A stretch of DNA of 8,670 bases, taken from positions 1-8,670 of the forward strand of contig CAYMJV010000089.1 in assembly GCA_964390545.1 (NCBI GenBank), read 5' to 3'. Under the pieces are notes generated by a model. It saw only the letters and a list, made by a program, of their open reading frames with translations, was not told the origin of the DNA and searched no databases. Below are positions 1 to 5,866 of this stretch, one piece after another (position 1 is the stretch's first letter; each line of letters starts with the position of its first letter). Made by a program: the position numbers and the translations under genes. The stretch comes from CAYMJV01 sp964390545. Lineage in GTDB: Bacteria > Desulfobacterota > BSN033 > UBA1163.

Positions 1-965
1 TAGGCTTTTCGCCACCATAGAAGGGTATGACCCCAGTAAAAAACGAGGATACTCAAAAGGAGCATAAACATGAAAATCCTTGTCCAAAAGAGGAGAGGAT
101 ATTTTCCCCTATCACTCAAATTAGGATGGGCGATATATTTTGCAAAGTTGATATTTACCCCTTTATGGCAGTTTGAGCATATCTTTGTAAGATTTTTCTC
201 ATTAATTGAAGATTTAGGATCCTCTTTAGGAAGGATATTATGAGCGGTGTGACAATCAGCACAACCTGCAGAAGGACTACCAAGTTTTCTTATCTTTCCA
301 TGAAGAGTCTCTTCATAGGTTTCAACGGCAATTGTAGTGAGATTACTCCTTTTCATAAGCTTTTTATCCCCATGACACTTGAAGCATGCTTTCGTATAAA
401 ACTCCCTTGCTTCTAAGGAATATCCCCTTCCCAAAGCATGGAAAAGTTTTGTATCATGTAAGCCATGACAATCTGAACAGACTGCAGAATCTTGGTTACC
501 TTTAAGGATTGCTTTATCGTGGCCACTTTCTACATAATCCTCCATTCTATGGCAGGATGTACATTTATTTATAATCGCCACTTTGCTTCTATCCCATTTT
601 CCCAAATAATGGATGTCAGAGTGGCATTCTATACAGTCGAAGTGACTCTTCGTATGGTGTACACTTCCCAAGTATTCCTTTGCTTCCATCTGATGGCAAG
701 GACTACAATCTACCTTTGCCGGTATGTAGATTCTTTTCGTATGCTTTTCAAAATCTATAATATCTACATGACAGCTACTACAAGCATTGGGACCATGGAC
801 AGAGTTTGCATATTTCGTCCCATCTATAGTACTTCCGTGGCATTTCAAACAATCTGTTGTAAAAAGGGGTCTTTTCATATTTACGTTGATTGTAACCTTT
901 CGGAATTCAGCAAAAGAAGGGCAGGAATAAAAAAGCATGAAGAGGATTAAAAAGAGTCTCATCAT
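1..965 (-). CDS. Nine-haem c-type cytochrome with C-terminal membrane helix (3' end outside window)
   Basis: Probable periplasmic electron-transfer protein anchored in the inner membrane. The 321 visible residues begin with a signal peptide (about 1-19, ending PSFA). Nine CXXCH haem c sites follow, starting at residues 39, 62, 87, 111, 135, 163, 194, 235 and 263, all in one uninterrupted frame. Extra histidines in SVHG, SVHH, ESGH and TLHG contexts could be distal haem ligands. A hydrophobic helix (about 292-318) ends in GHTLLWWRK, where the His might ligate a b-type haem if a cytochrome b-like domain follows; that part is outside the window. Two adjacent ATG codons lie after AAGGAG; the second (960-962) has the better spacing, so the start may be one codon later. 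The partner enzyme is not visible. Family assignment is secure; the donor and acceptor are unknown. Confidence 0.93.
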   Translation of the reverse strand, partial: MMRLFLILFMLFYSCPSFAEFRKVTINVNMKRPLFTTDCLKCHGSTIDGTKYANSVHGPNACSSCHVDIIDFEKHTKRIYIPAKVDCSPCHQMEAKEYLGSVHHTKSHFDCIECHSDIHYLGKWDRSKVAIINKCTSCHRMEDYVESGHDKAILKGNQDSAVCSDCHGLHDTKLFHALGRGYSLEAREFYTKACFKCHGDKKLMKRSNLTTIAVETYEETLHGKIRKLGSPSAGCADCHTAHNILPKEDPKSSINEKNLTKICSNCHKGVNINFAKYIAHPNLSDRGKYPLLFWTRIFMFMLLLSILVFYWGHTLLWWRKA

Positions 966-1067
966 ACTCTCCTTTCTTATCCTTTCTTAATTTTTTACCA
1001 AAAAATCACCATTCATGAAATATGAAAACAGTCCAACTTTATGCTGGGATCATTTTAGAGAGGAGCG

Positions 1068-1096
1068 GGAAAAGAATCTTTTTTCCAGATTCTCCC
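1068..1096 (-). terminator. Weak hairpin with short T run
   Basis: On the minus strand AGAATC and GATTCT form a 6-bp stem around a 9-nt A-rich loop, followed by TTT and then CCC, which can pair with the GGG before the stem. It sits directly after the TAA at 1098-1100 of the possible decayed frame, and upstream of the cytochrome gene. It could be an old terminator. The stem is short and AT-rich, so the call is tentative. Confidence 0.3.
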
Positions 1097-1097
1097 T

Positions 1098-1418
1098 TTA
1101 AATCTTCTTAGGAGTACATTTCACAGCCGACTCGATATCTTCGATTCCATGGTAGGTCCCTCCTACATCCCAAGCCAACTGATGAATCTTTCCTCAAAGA
1201 CATTATGGTATCCTTTAAGAACCTCTAATAACCTCTCCTTTTGTCTTTTTGATATGCAAGGAAGGATTAAGAGGATCTACCGCCACCATAACACTGTCGT
1301 CCTCTATGACCGACTTGCTCTCCGGATCTTCCCCGGTCGGTGCGAAAACAGGGTCAATAACGGAATGATAAGAACTTGCTTTGGGATGACTTGAATGTAT
1401 TAAAACAGAAGTTGTATG
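1098..1418 (-). pseudogene. Possible decayed protein-coding remnant, family unknown
   Basis: No intact gene lies between 966 and 1664. On the minus strand, a 67-codon stretch without a start codon (1218-1418) gives protein-like sequence including SVIEDDSVMVAVDPLNPS. Further down, a different frame yields KERLLEVLKGYHNVFEERF and a third yields AWDVGGTYHGIEDIESAVK before a TAA at 1098-1100. These pieces, in consecutive order but in three frames, are what a gene broken by at least two frameshifts would look like. I do not recognise the family, and chance open stretches are a real alternative. The overlapping plus-strand frame from 1149 has no ribosome site or recognisable motif. Confidence 0.25.
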
Positions 1419-1536
1419 TCAAGAGCAAGACCATTGAGGATTACCAATACTACTGTTCATGCCACACTGGAAAGATGAATCAAGGATTACAGTTAGAAAT
1501 ATGCACAAAAAAGGTAGGGCCATTTCTGATAATCAT

Positions 1537-1560
1537 ATAAAAGGCACCTCGAAAGATGCC
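1537..1560 (-). terminator. Candidate terminator downstream of the methyltransferase gene
   Basis: Read on the minus strand, GGCATC-TTTC-GAGGTGCC folds into a stem (GGCA/TGCC plus TC/GA with a two-G bulge) followed by TTTTAT. It lies about 105 nt after the stop codon at 1665 and before the start of the region with no intact gene, which suits a transcription end. The bulge makes it only moderately convincing. Confidence 0.4.
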
Positions 1561-1664
1561 ATGAGAGTTCACGGTATGCTTGGGAAAGAAACCAATCTCA
1601 ACCCTGCCTTTACTGCTCGGCAATTTTAAGTGCAACTTTTTGTTTCGTTCAATTGCACCCCCGC

Positions 1665-2918
1665 CTAAAACATCGGCGTTGGCACAGTGCCCCAACCACT
1701 TCCTGTGGGTGTATCTTGCACCTGGAGAATCTCTCCCGTATGAAGATGCACATCAACGAAAAAGAGGGGTGTCCGTGTGCTGTTGATGTTGAAATCATCA
1801 AATGGTGAGGTAATCTCTCCATCATTGGCGGATACTTCTACAAAAATAATTCTTCGTCTCATTGCTGGGCTGTTGTGCATACTTGGCTCGTGACGCTTTA
1901 TTGCCGTGTGGCGGGTATGTCCTTCGGTTAAATGAGCAAATGGATGAAAAATATACTCTGTAATCATACCAATGGTTTTGTGCTGCTCGAACAGTTTCCA
2001 TTCCCCACCTGTATTGGCAATCATTCCCTGCATCACATAGTCAATCGGGATGAAATAGGCAAGGAGGCGATGACCTTTGCGATTTTCGACTGATTGCAAC
2101 CTTGAGGCGATAACGGAATCCTTGAGCACAGAGGGAAGCAGCTCTTTTGCGGCTATTAGGTCTTCCTTCGTTATAGTGATAACATCAACATGGTTAGCTT
2201 GCTCCAACGGAAGATGATGGACTGTATAGGCCCGTGCAACGAACCCGCCTCCGACCATGACTACAAGTAGCACTAACAAAATGACAATGGCTTTCCCGAT
2301 GCTAAGACGTTTTTGCGTCTTGAGATTTCCTGTCAATGCTTTCTCGATGACACGGGGGAGGAACATCCCCGTCCGACTCATATAAGCAATATAGCTTTCT
2401 CCAAAACGGTTCGTCATGCGGCGTTCCTCGTCTTTGGCAAGAAGGTAGTATAAAAATAGCATGATCGCAAAGAGCGTGAGCGTCAGAAATCTTGGCCACA
2501 TGATAGCGAGTCCCAAAGCCGCCAGTCCAAGGCCAAGATATTGAGGGTGACGGATAATGGTATAAAGTCCTTTTGTTGCGACACCCTTTTTCAACAATTT
2601 GCCCACGTAGACCTGTCCAGCACAAACGAGAAATATCAGCATCCCACCCACAAAAAACGCCGATCCTAAAATACGAACAATCGTCAATGCCTCATTTGGC
2701 GGAACTACCATGTGGGGAAGAAAAAAGGCTGTCAGCCAGCGAGTCATCGATGATTGATTTAATACAAGCAGAAATGGGTTGAAAGCTGCATAGAAAAAGA
2801 AGGCAAAAGGGCTGATCATAATAACAATTTCCAGCCCAACAATAAACGATAGGAAAATAGCACTGGTGGCCGCAAACCTCTTGCCCATACTATTAGATGA
2901 TCTTTCTTGCTGTGTCAT
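1665..2918 (-). CDS. ICMT/PEMT-type membrane methyltransferase with extra C-terminal domain
   Basis: Integral membrane protein of 417 residues. The core carries the signature of the isoprenylcysteine carboxyl methyltransferase / phospholipid methyltransferase fold: GLYTIIRHPQYLGL (117-130) and DEERRMTNRFGESYIAYMSR (163-182), the region that binds S-adenosylmethionine in this family. Hydrophobic segments lie at about 17-52, 78-100, 126-160 and 208-230. After the last one, a hydrophilic domain of about 185 residues extends to the end, and I recognise no family for it. The natural substrate cannot be told from sequence. The start was set at 2918 because AAAAGGAG lies 7 nt upstream; an in-frame ATG at 2969 would add 17 residues but has no comparable ribosome site. 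The gene stands alone. The methyltransferase fold is confident, the substrate unknown. Confidence 0.85.
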   Translation of the reverse strand: MTQQERSSNSMGKRFAATSAIFLSFIVGLEIVIMISPFAFFFYAAFNPFLLVLNQSSMTRWLTAFFLPHMVVPPNEALTIVRILGSAFFVGGMLIFLVCAGQVYVGKLLKKGVATKGLYTIIRHPQYLGLGLAALGLAIMWPRFLTLTLFAIMLFLYYLLAKDEERRMTNRFGESYIAYMSRTGMFLPRVIEKALTGNLKTQKRLSIGKAIVILLVLLVVMVGGGFVARAYTVHHLPLEQANHVDVITITKEDLIAAKELLPSVLKDSVIASRLQSVENRKGHRLLAYFIPIDYVMQGMIANTGGEWKLFEQHKTIGMITEYIFHPFAHLTEGHTRHTAIKRHEPSMHNSPAMRRRIIFVEVSANDGEITSPFDDFNINSTRTPLFFVDVHLHTGEILQVQDTPTGSGWGTVPTPMF

Positions 2919-2925
2919 TTGAAAT

Positions 2926-2933
2926 CTCCTTTT
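2926..2933 (-). promoter_or_regulatory. Ribosome binding site that fixes the methyltransferase start
   Basis: AAAAGGAG on the minus strand, 7 nt before the ATG at 2916-2918. It lies inside the longer reading frame that begins at 2969, so it is the main reason for preferring the shorter 417-residue product. Confidence 0.7.
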
Positions 2934-3019
2934 ATATGTTGTCTTCCTATTCCCAATGGCATTTCTCAAGGGATAGATTTTAGAGAGTAATTTAAAGATA
3001 ATTTGCTTTAACTGGGGAA

Positions 3020-3322
3020 TTAACAGCGAAGGGGACCAGATATTAGGGAGATATTAGAATGAATCAAATCATGCACCTTGATATGAAATAAAACTGTTGA
3101 TTCTTGCTCCAGTAGAGTTGAATCCAAATTTACAACATTGAGATCAACTTGAGAGACGATAGAGTTGAAAAGACAAGAACCAGCCCTCTGTATTCGTTTG
3201 TCTTGAGAAAATGGGCACTGACTCGATAGCTTATTAAACAAGTTCAACGGTGTCATCCCAATAAGGATAGGGATGAGAATGATTGCAGGAATGGAAAATA
3301 ATAATTTATGTCTACCTAACAT
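3020..3322 (-). CDS. Small membrane-anchored or exported protein of unknown function
   Basis: A 100-residue frame on the minus strand. Residues 6-22 are strongly hydrophobic after a basic start (MLGRHK), so it is either a signal peptide or an N-terminal anchor. The remainder is polar with three cysteines (36, 50, 100) and no known motif. A plausible promoter (TTGCTC, 17-bp spacer, TATACT) lies just upstream, but the leader would be very short and no good ribosome site precedes the ATG. It is the only open frame of note in the gap between the methyltransferase and chrA genes. The amphipathic, balanced composition looks protein-like, but I recognise no family and chance cannot be excluded. Confidence 0.5.
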   Translation of the reverse strand: MLGRHKLLFSIPAIILIPILIGMTPLNLFNKLSSQCPFSQDKRIQRAGSCLFNSIVSQVDLNVVNLDSTLLEQESTVLFHIKVHDLIHSNISLISGPLRC

Positions 3323-3336
3323 TGGGAATCTTTTAT

Positions 3337-3365
3337 AGTATAAAACTTAAATTCAATAGGAGCAA
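3337..3365 (-). promoter_or_regulatory. Candidate sigma-70-like promoter for the small membrane protein
   Basis: Minus-strand TTGCTC (3360-3365), a 17-bp spacer and TATACT (3337-3342). The -10 sits inside a palindrome, TTTTATA-G-TATAAAA (3331-3345), that could also be a regulator site. The -35 is weak, and the distance to the ATG at 3322 leaves little room for a leader. Confidence 0.35.
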
Positions 3366-3388
3366 GTTTAATGCCAGAATCTAAAAAA

Positions 3389-3443
3389 TTCCCCCAAAAG
3401 CTGAATGCTTAAGAATTACAAAAAGTTGGTGAATTTTGGGGAA
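3389..3443 (-). repeat. Imperfect inverted repeat with long loop
   Basis: TTCCCCCAAAA (3389-3399) faces TTTTGGGGAA (3434-3443); the arms are complementary except for one extra C. The 34-nt loop contains a small hairpin AAGC-TGAAT-GCTT (3398-3410). It is in the AT-rich stretch between the small membrane protein and chrA, where no other gene can be supported. Function unknown. Confidence 0.4.
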
Positions 3444-3469
3444 GTTAAAATCTCTCTGATGGATCGATT

Positions 3470-3491
3470 CTCTCGACAATGATGTCGAGAG
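3470..3491. repeat. Perfect 9-bp inverted repeat (CTCTCGACA-ATGA-TGTCGAGAG)
   Basis: A flawless 9-bp stem with a 4-nt loop. On the plus strand it is followed by TATTTTGT, which gives a weak terminator look, but no plus-strand gene ends here. On the minus strand, downstream of chrA, no T run follows, so it is a poor chrA terminator. The core CGACA-N4-TGTCG recurs at 3567-3580, which suggests an operator or a repeated element. Confidence 0.6.
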
Positions 3492-3565
3492 TATTTTGTG
3501 GCAAATGACAAATTTTCAATTTAGTATCAGGGTATTGAAATATTTCGACAAACCTTTCCTTAATA

Positions 3566-3581
3566 CCGACAAAACTGTCGG
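3566..3581. repeat. Second inverted repeat with the same core (CCGACA-AAAC-TGTCGG)
   Basis: A perfect 6-bp inverted repeat with a 4-nt loop, its core identical to that at 3474-3487, centre to centre 93 bp away. A lone half-site CGACA lies between them at 3546-3550. The position is about 105 bp beyond the 3' end of chrA. No regulator can be named from sequence. Confidence 0.5.
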
Positions 3582-3686
3582 AGATCGCTACCTTCTTTTC
3601 TCAACTCATATCCGTTTCAAGAATTTGGAAATCAAAGAAATGGATAATGATCCCTATCGAGTGTGGTGCCTAATATTTGATGGCAT

Positions 3687-4862
3687 TTACATGAGAAGGC
3701 CGAAAACGAGAATTGAAAGGATCCCTCCAGTTAGAAGGATGTAGGGAAGGCCGACCTTTTTAAGAAGTGCTAAGAAGGCCGCTATTGTGAAAATCACGCT
3801 CGGGATATCCACAAAGGCTGCTCTTCCAAAATTGTATAGAACCAGCCCAAGCATTCCGATGAATGATCCAAGGATGCCCCCTTCTATGGTTTGGACGATT
3901 TCCACTCCTTTCAAACGATCATAATAAGGGATAAGAAGAATCAAAATGAAGAAGGAAGGAGAGAAGATTGCGATCGTTGCCATTAATGCTCCTAAAAAGC
4001 CTGACAGTTTATACCCTATAAAGGTGGCTGTAATCATGATGGGTCCCGGGGTCACCTGACCCAAAGCGATGCCGTCTAGAAATTCTTTTGTGCTGAGCCA
4101 CTGAAAGTGATCTACAACCTCATACTGAATTAGAGGAATCATGGTGAATCCTCCTCCGAATGCAAGGGCTCCGATCTTGGATAGCATAAGACATAGAGAG
4201 GTCAGGCGAGGATCAATAGAATAAGTGAATATCAAGCTTATGAAGATTAAAATTGTCAGAAGTCCAAGGAGGAGGTAATCCCATCTTTTTACACCTTCTC
4301 GTTCAAGCTTCTGAGGAGGAACTGCCTTCGAATTGCCCCCCTTCGGATGCAGGAGTATAGCAGCCAATCCAGCTAAGACAAAAATCAACAGTATGTTTAA
4401 TCGGAAAAAGAAGCCAAAGAATGACAAGATTGAGATCAGGATTACCTTCCAGTCTTTTATTATGGATTTACCAAGAGTGATGCTGGCATTGAAGACAATA
4501 GCCACCACAATCGCTCCTAATCCTTTAAACAGGGCGTTCATAAATGGGATCGTTCGCATATTGAAATAAAGGGTAGAAAGGATAATAAGAGCCACAGATG
4601 CAGGGAGGATAAACGCAAAGGTAGAGACAAGTGCTCCCCAGAATCCCCTGAGTCTGTATCCAACGTAAGTCACCATCTGAACCATAGTAGCACCTGGAAT
4701 CAGTTGACAGAGGGCCATTCCTCGGAGAAACTCGCCTTCCTTCAGCCAGGCGTATTCGTTAACAATCGTCTGTTTCATTTGGCCCATCATAGCAGGCCCT
4801 CCATACGCTGTGGCCCCAAGCTTAAAAACCCTTATGAATAAAGTGCTCAATGAAGGTATCAT
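3687..4862 (-). CDS. chrA: Chromate transporter ChrA, two-domain form
   Basis: Inner-membrane transporter of the CHR superfamily; characterised members export chromate. It has 391 residues, the normal length for the fused two-domain type, with two homologous halves. The first half carries FKLGATAYGGPA (13-24) and LCQLIPGATMVQ (51-62). The second repeats these as KIGALAFGGGFTMIPLI (229-245) and ALGQVTPGPIMITATF (266-281). Each GQ/CQ-x-x-PG motif is followed by GY-x-L-x-GF-x-GAL. About ten hydrophobic segments surround a charged linker (173-193). The frame is intact. The ATG at 4862 matches the usual start just before the first motif, although the ribosome site is poor. No chrB regulator or other metal-resistance gene is adjacent, so a role with chromate, sulfate or another oxyanion cannot be decided here. 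Confidence 0.93.
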   Translation of the reverse strand: MIPSLSTLFIRVFKLGATAYGGPAMMGQMKQTIVNEYAWLKEGEFLRGMALCQLIPGATMVQMVTYVGYRLRGFWGALVSTFAFILPASVALIILSTLYFNMRTIPFMNALFKGLGAIVVAIVFNASITLGKSIIKDWKVILISILSFFGFFFRLNILLIFVLAGLAAILLHPKGGNSKAVPPQKLEREGVKRWDYLLLGLLTILIFISLIFTYSIDPRLTSLCLMLSKIGALAFGGGFTMIPLIQYEVVDHFQWLSTKEFLDGIALGQVTPGPIMITATFIGYKLSGFLGALMATIAIFSPSFFILILLIPYYDRLKGVEIVQTIEGGILGSFIGMLGLVLYNFGRAAFVDIPSVIFTIAAFLALLKKVGLPYILLTGGILSILVFGLLM

Positions 4863-4952
4863 TCGTTCTATCGATTTCCAAAGGTCAATCCCTGAGTCTG
4901 TCGAACATTCAGTCTTTTCAATATATATTACATGAAATGTTGCATTGTGAGA

Positions 4953-5039
4953 CTAAAATCCAAAATTAAACAAGGAAGGGCCGTGAAATTCAATACATTT
5001 CCTAAAATCCGCACCCAATGAAATGGCTTCATCCTTCAT
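4953..5039 (-). pseudogene. Truncated 5' fragment resembling fmdE
   Basis: A 28-codon minus-strand frame starts with ATG behind AAAGGG and reads MKDEAISLG-ADFRKCIEFHG, then loses similarity and ends at TAG. FmdE-family proteins (named after formylmethanofuran dehydrogenase subunit E) begin similarly, and their hallmark is CIEFHGH-x-CPG. Here the match stops right after FHG, and the CPG and downstream domain are absent. I infer a deletion or rearrangement that left only the start of the gene, next to the chrA promoter region. The neighbouring moaE-like and fmdB genes make an fmdE at this place reasonable. The match is short, so chance remains possible. Confidence 0.4.
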
Positions 5040-5138
5040 CTTTTTCCCTTTGTTCCTTTCCTTTTCTTCCCCATTAGACGTTAGCGAATTTCGGACTTTT
5101 TGTTGAATCATCTGTAGGGAATCTGCTCAGTGTCTTTG

Positions 5139-5167
5139 TTGATTTCATAATATTTTTCTTCTATTAT
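5139..5167 (+). promoter_or_regulatory. Candidate promoter of the moaE-like gene
   Basis: TTGATT (5139-5144), a 17-bp spacer and TATTAT (5162-5167) closely fit a housekeeping promoter. Initiation around 5174 would give a leader of about 45 nt carrying the GGAGG ribosome site at 5207-5211. It is the best -35/-10 pair I see in the 4863-5218 gap. Confidence 0.5.
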
Positions 5168-5206
5168 CTCTTTCTAAAATAAAAAGACTCATTGGGAAAA
5201 CGACGT

Positions 5207-5211
5207 GGAGG
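5207..5211 (+). promoter_or_regulatory. Ribosome binding site selecting a GTG start
   Basis: GGAGG ends 7 nt before GTG at 5219-5221. A TTG at 5192, in the same frame, would lie upstream of this site and lacks one of its own, so GTG is the likely start. Confidence 0.75.
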
Positions 5212-5218
5212 GAACTTT

Positions 5219-5566
5219 GTGATAGACGAATGGCTCAAAGACGTGAAGCAGAGGGCGAATCCTGAAGATCTCGGAATGATACTGGTTCATAATGGTATTG
5301 TCAGGGGAACTTCAAAGTCGGGGAGCCCCGTGCAAGGCATGAAACTATCGTATGACCAGAAAAGGCTAAATTCCGTTATCCCCATTTTCAAACAGAGAAC
5401 CGGGGTCGTAGAGGTAAAGGTCTGGATCAACTCCGGAAATCTGAAGGTCGGGGACAATATCATGTTCCTGCTCGTAGCAGGCAGATTCAAGACCGACGTC
5501 CTCTCCGTATTTGAAGAAATGTTGTCTCTGATTAAAAATGAGATCGTTACCGAGGAAGAGGTGTAA
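5219..5566 (+). CDS. Short MoaE-like protein (molybdopterin synthase large-subunit family)
   Basis: Resembles MoaE, which with MoaD adds the two dithiolene sulfurs to precursor Z in molybdenum cofactor synthesis. At 115 residues it is shorter than the usual roughly 150. The family pattern is visible as LGMILVHNGIVRGTSKSG (18-35), the GMKLSYD stretch (40-46), VVEVKVWINSGNLKVGDNIM (63-82) and VAGRFKTDVLSVFEE (86-100). The protein ends just after this, so the segment that in E. coli MoaE carries catalytic Lys119 and Lys126 (LKTRAPFWKRE) is not matched: here the tail reads LIKNEIVTEEEV. It may therefore be a non-canonical paralogue, perhaps a sulfur or pterin-binding accessory. No moaD is adjacent. 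It is the only plus-strand gene here and converges on fmdB with 56 bp between the stops. Fold assignment is good; enzymatic activity is doubtful. Confidence 0.82.
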   Translation: MIDEWLKDVKQRANPEDLGMILVHNGIVRGTSKSGSPVQGMKLSYDQKRLNSVIPIFKQRTGVVEVKVWINSGNLKVGDNIMFLLVAGRFKTDVLSVFEEMLSLIKNEIVTEEEV

Positions 5567-5622
5567 TCGTTAATCTCTCTCTAAGCCACTCGCTTTTACC
5601 AGAGACACTGAAGAGATGGCAT

Positions 5623-5856
5623 CTACCCGGAACAGCAGCTCCCCGGTGTGCCACAAGAATTTGGTGTTCCGCAACAACCTCCGGAACTGGGCTCAGTAAA
5701 TTTCCGGGATGAGCCACCGGCCGTATTGTGAGCGGACATAAGCTTGGTTAAGTCTTTGCTCCCGCATTGTTCGCATTGCAGCCGGTTTTGAGTTCCCAGG
5801 ATAAGAAATTCATTTACTTGACCACACTTCTCACAACGGTATTCGTAAATTGGCAT
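5623..5856 (-). CDS. FmdB-family zinc-ribbon protein
   Basis: A small 77-residue protein that starts with MPIYEYRCEKCG, the hallmark of the FmdB family. The ribbon has two CXXC pairs (C8/C11 and C28/C31) that should hold one zinc. The family name comes from a putative regulator beside a formamidase operon; its biochemical role is unproven. After the ribbon comes a Gly/Ser-rich linker and a Cys-rich tail with C61, C62, C68, C74 and C75, beyond the minimal family fold. The ribosome site AAAGGAG (5862-5868) overlaps the TAA of the gene upstream and lies 5 nt before the ATG, so translation is probably coupled to that gene. It is last in the minus-strand array. Confidence 0.88.
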   Translation of the reverse strand: MPIYEYRCEKCGQVNEFLILGTQNRLQCEQCGSKDLTKLMSAHNTAGGSSRKFTEPSSGGCCGTPNSCGTPGSCCSG

Positions 5857-5866
5857 ATCTTCTCCT

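Noticed and set aside
492..950. 152-codon plus-strand open frame
   Set aside because: It lies opposite the cytochrome gene, whose nine CXXCH motifs in one minus-strand frame prove which strand is coding; the plus frame has no motif or ribosome site.
966..1097. Possible cyclic di-GMP (GEMM) riboswitch in the cytochrome leader, as seen before some multihaem cytochromes
   Set aside because: I found no conserved GEMM core or paired helices in the leader, only a short AT-rich hairpin.
4885..4905. CCCTGAGTCTGTCGAA, similar to the widespread CCCTGAGCCTGTCGAAGGG-type intergenic sequence
   Set aside because: Only one partial arm is present and no second copy was seen in the window, so a repeat family cannot be claimed.
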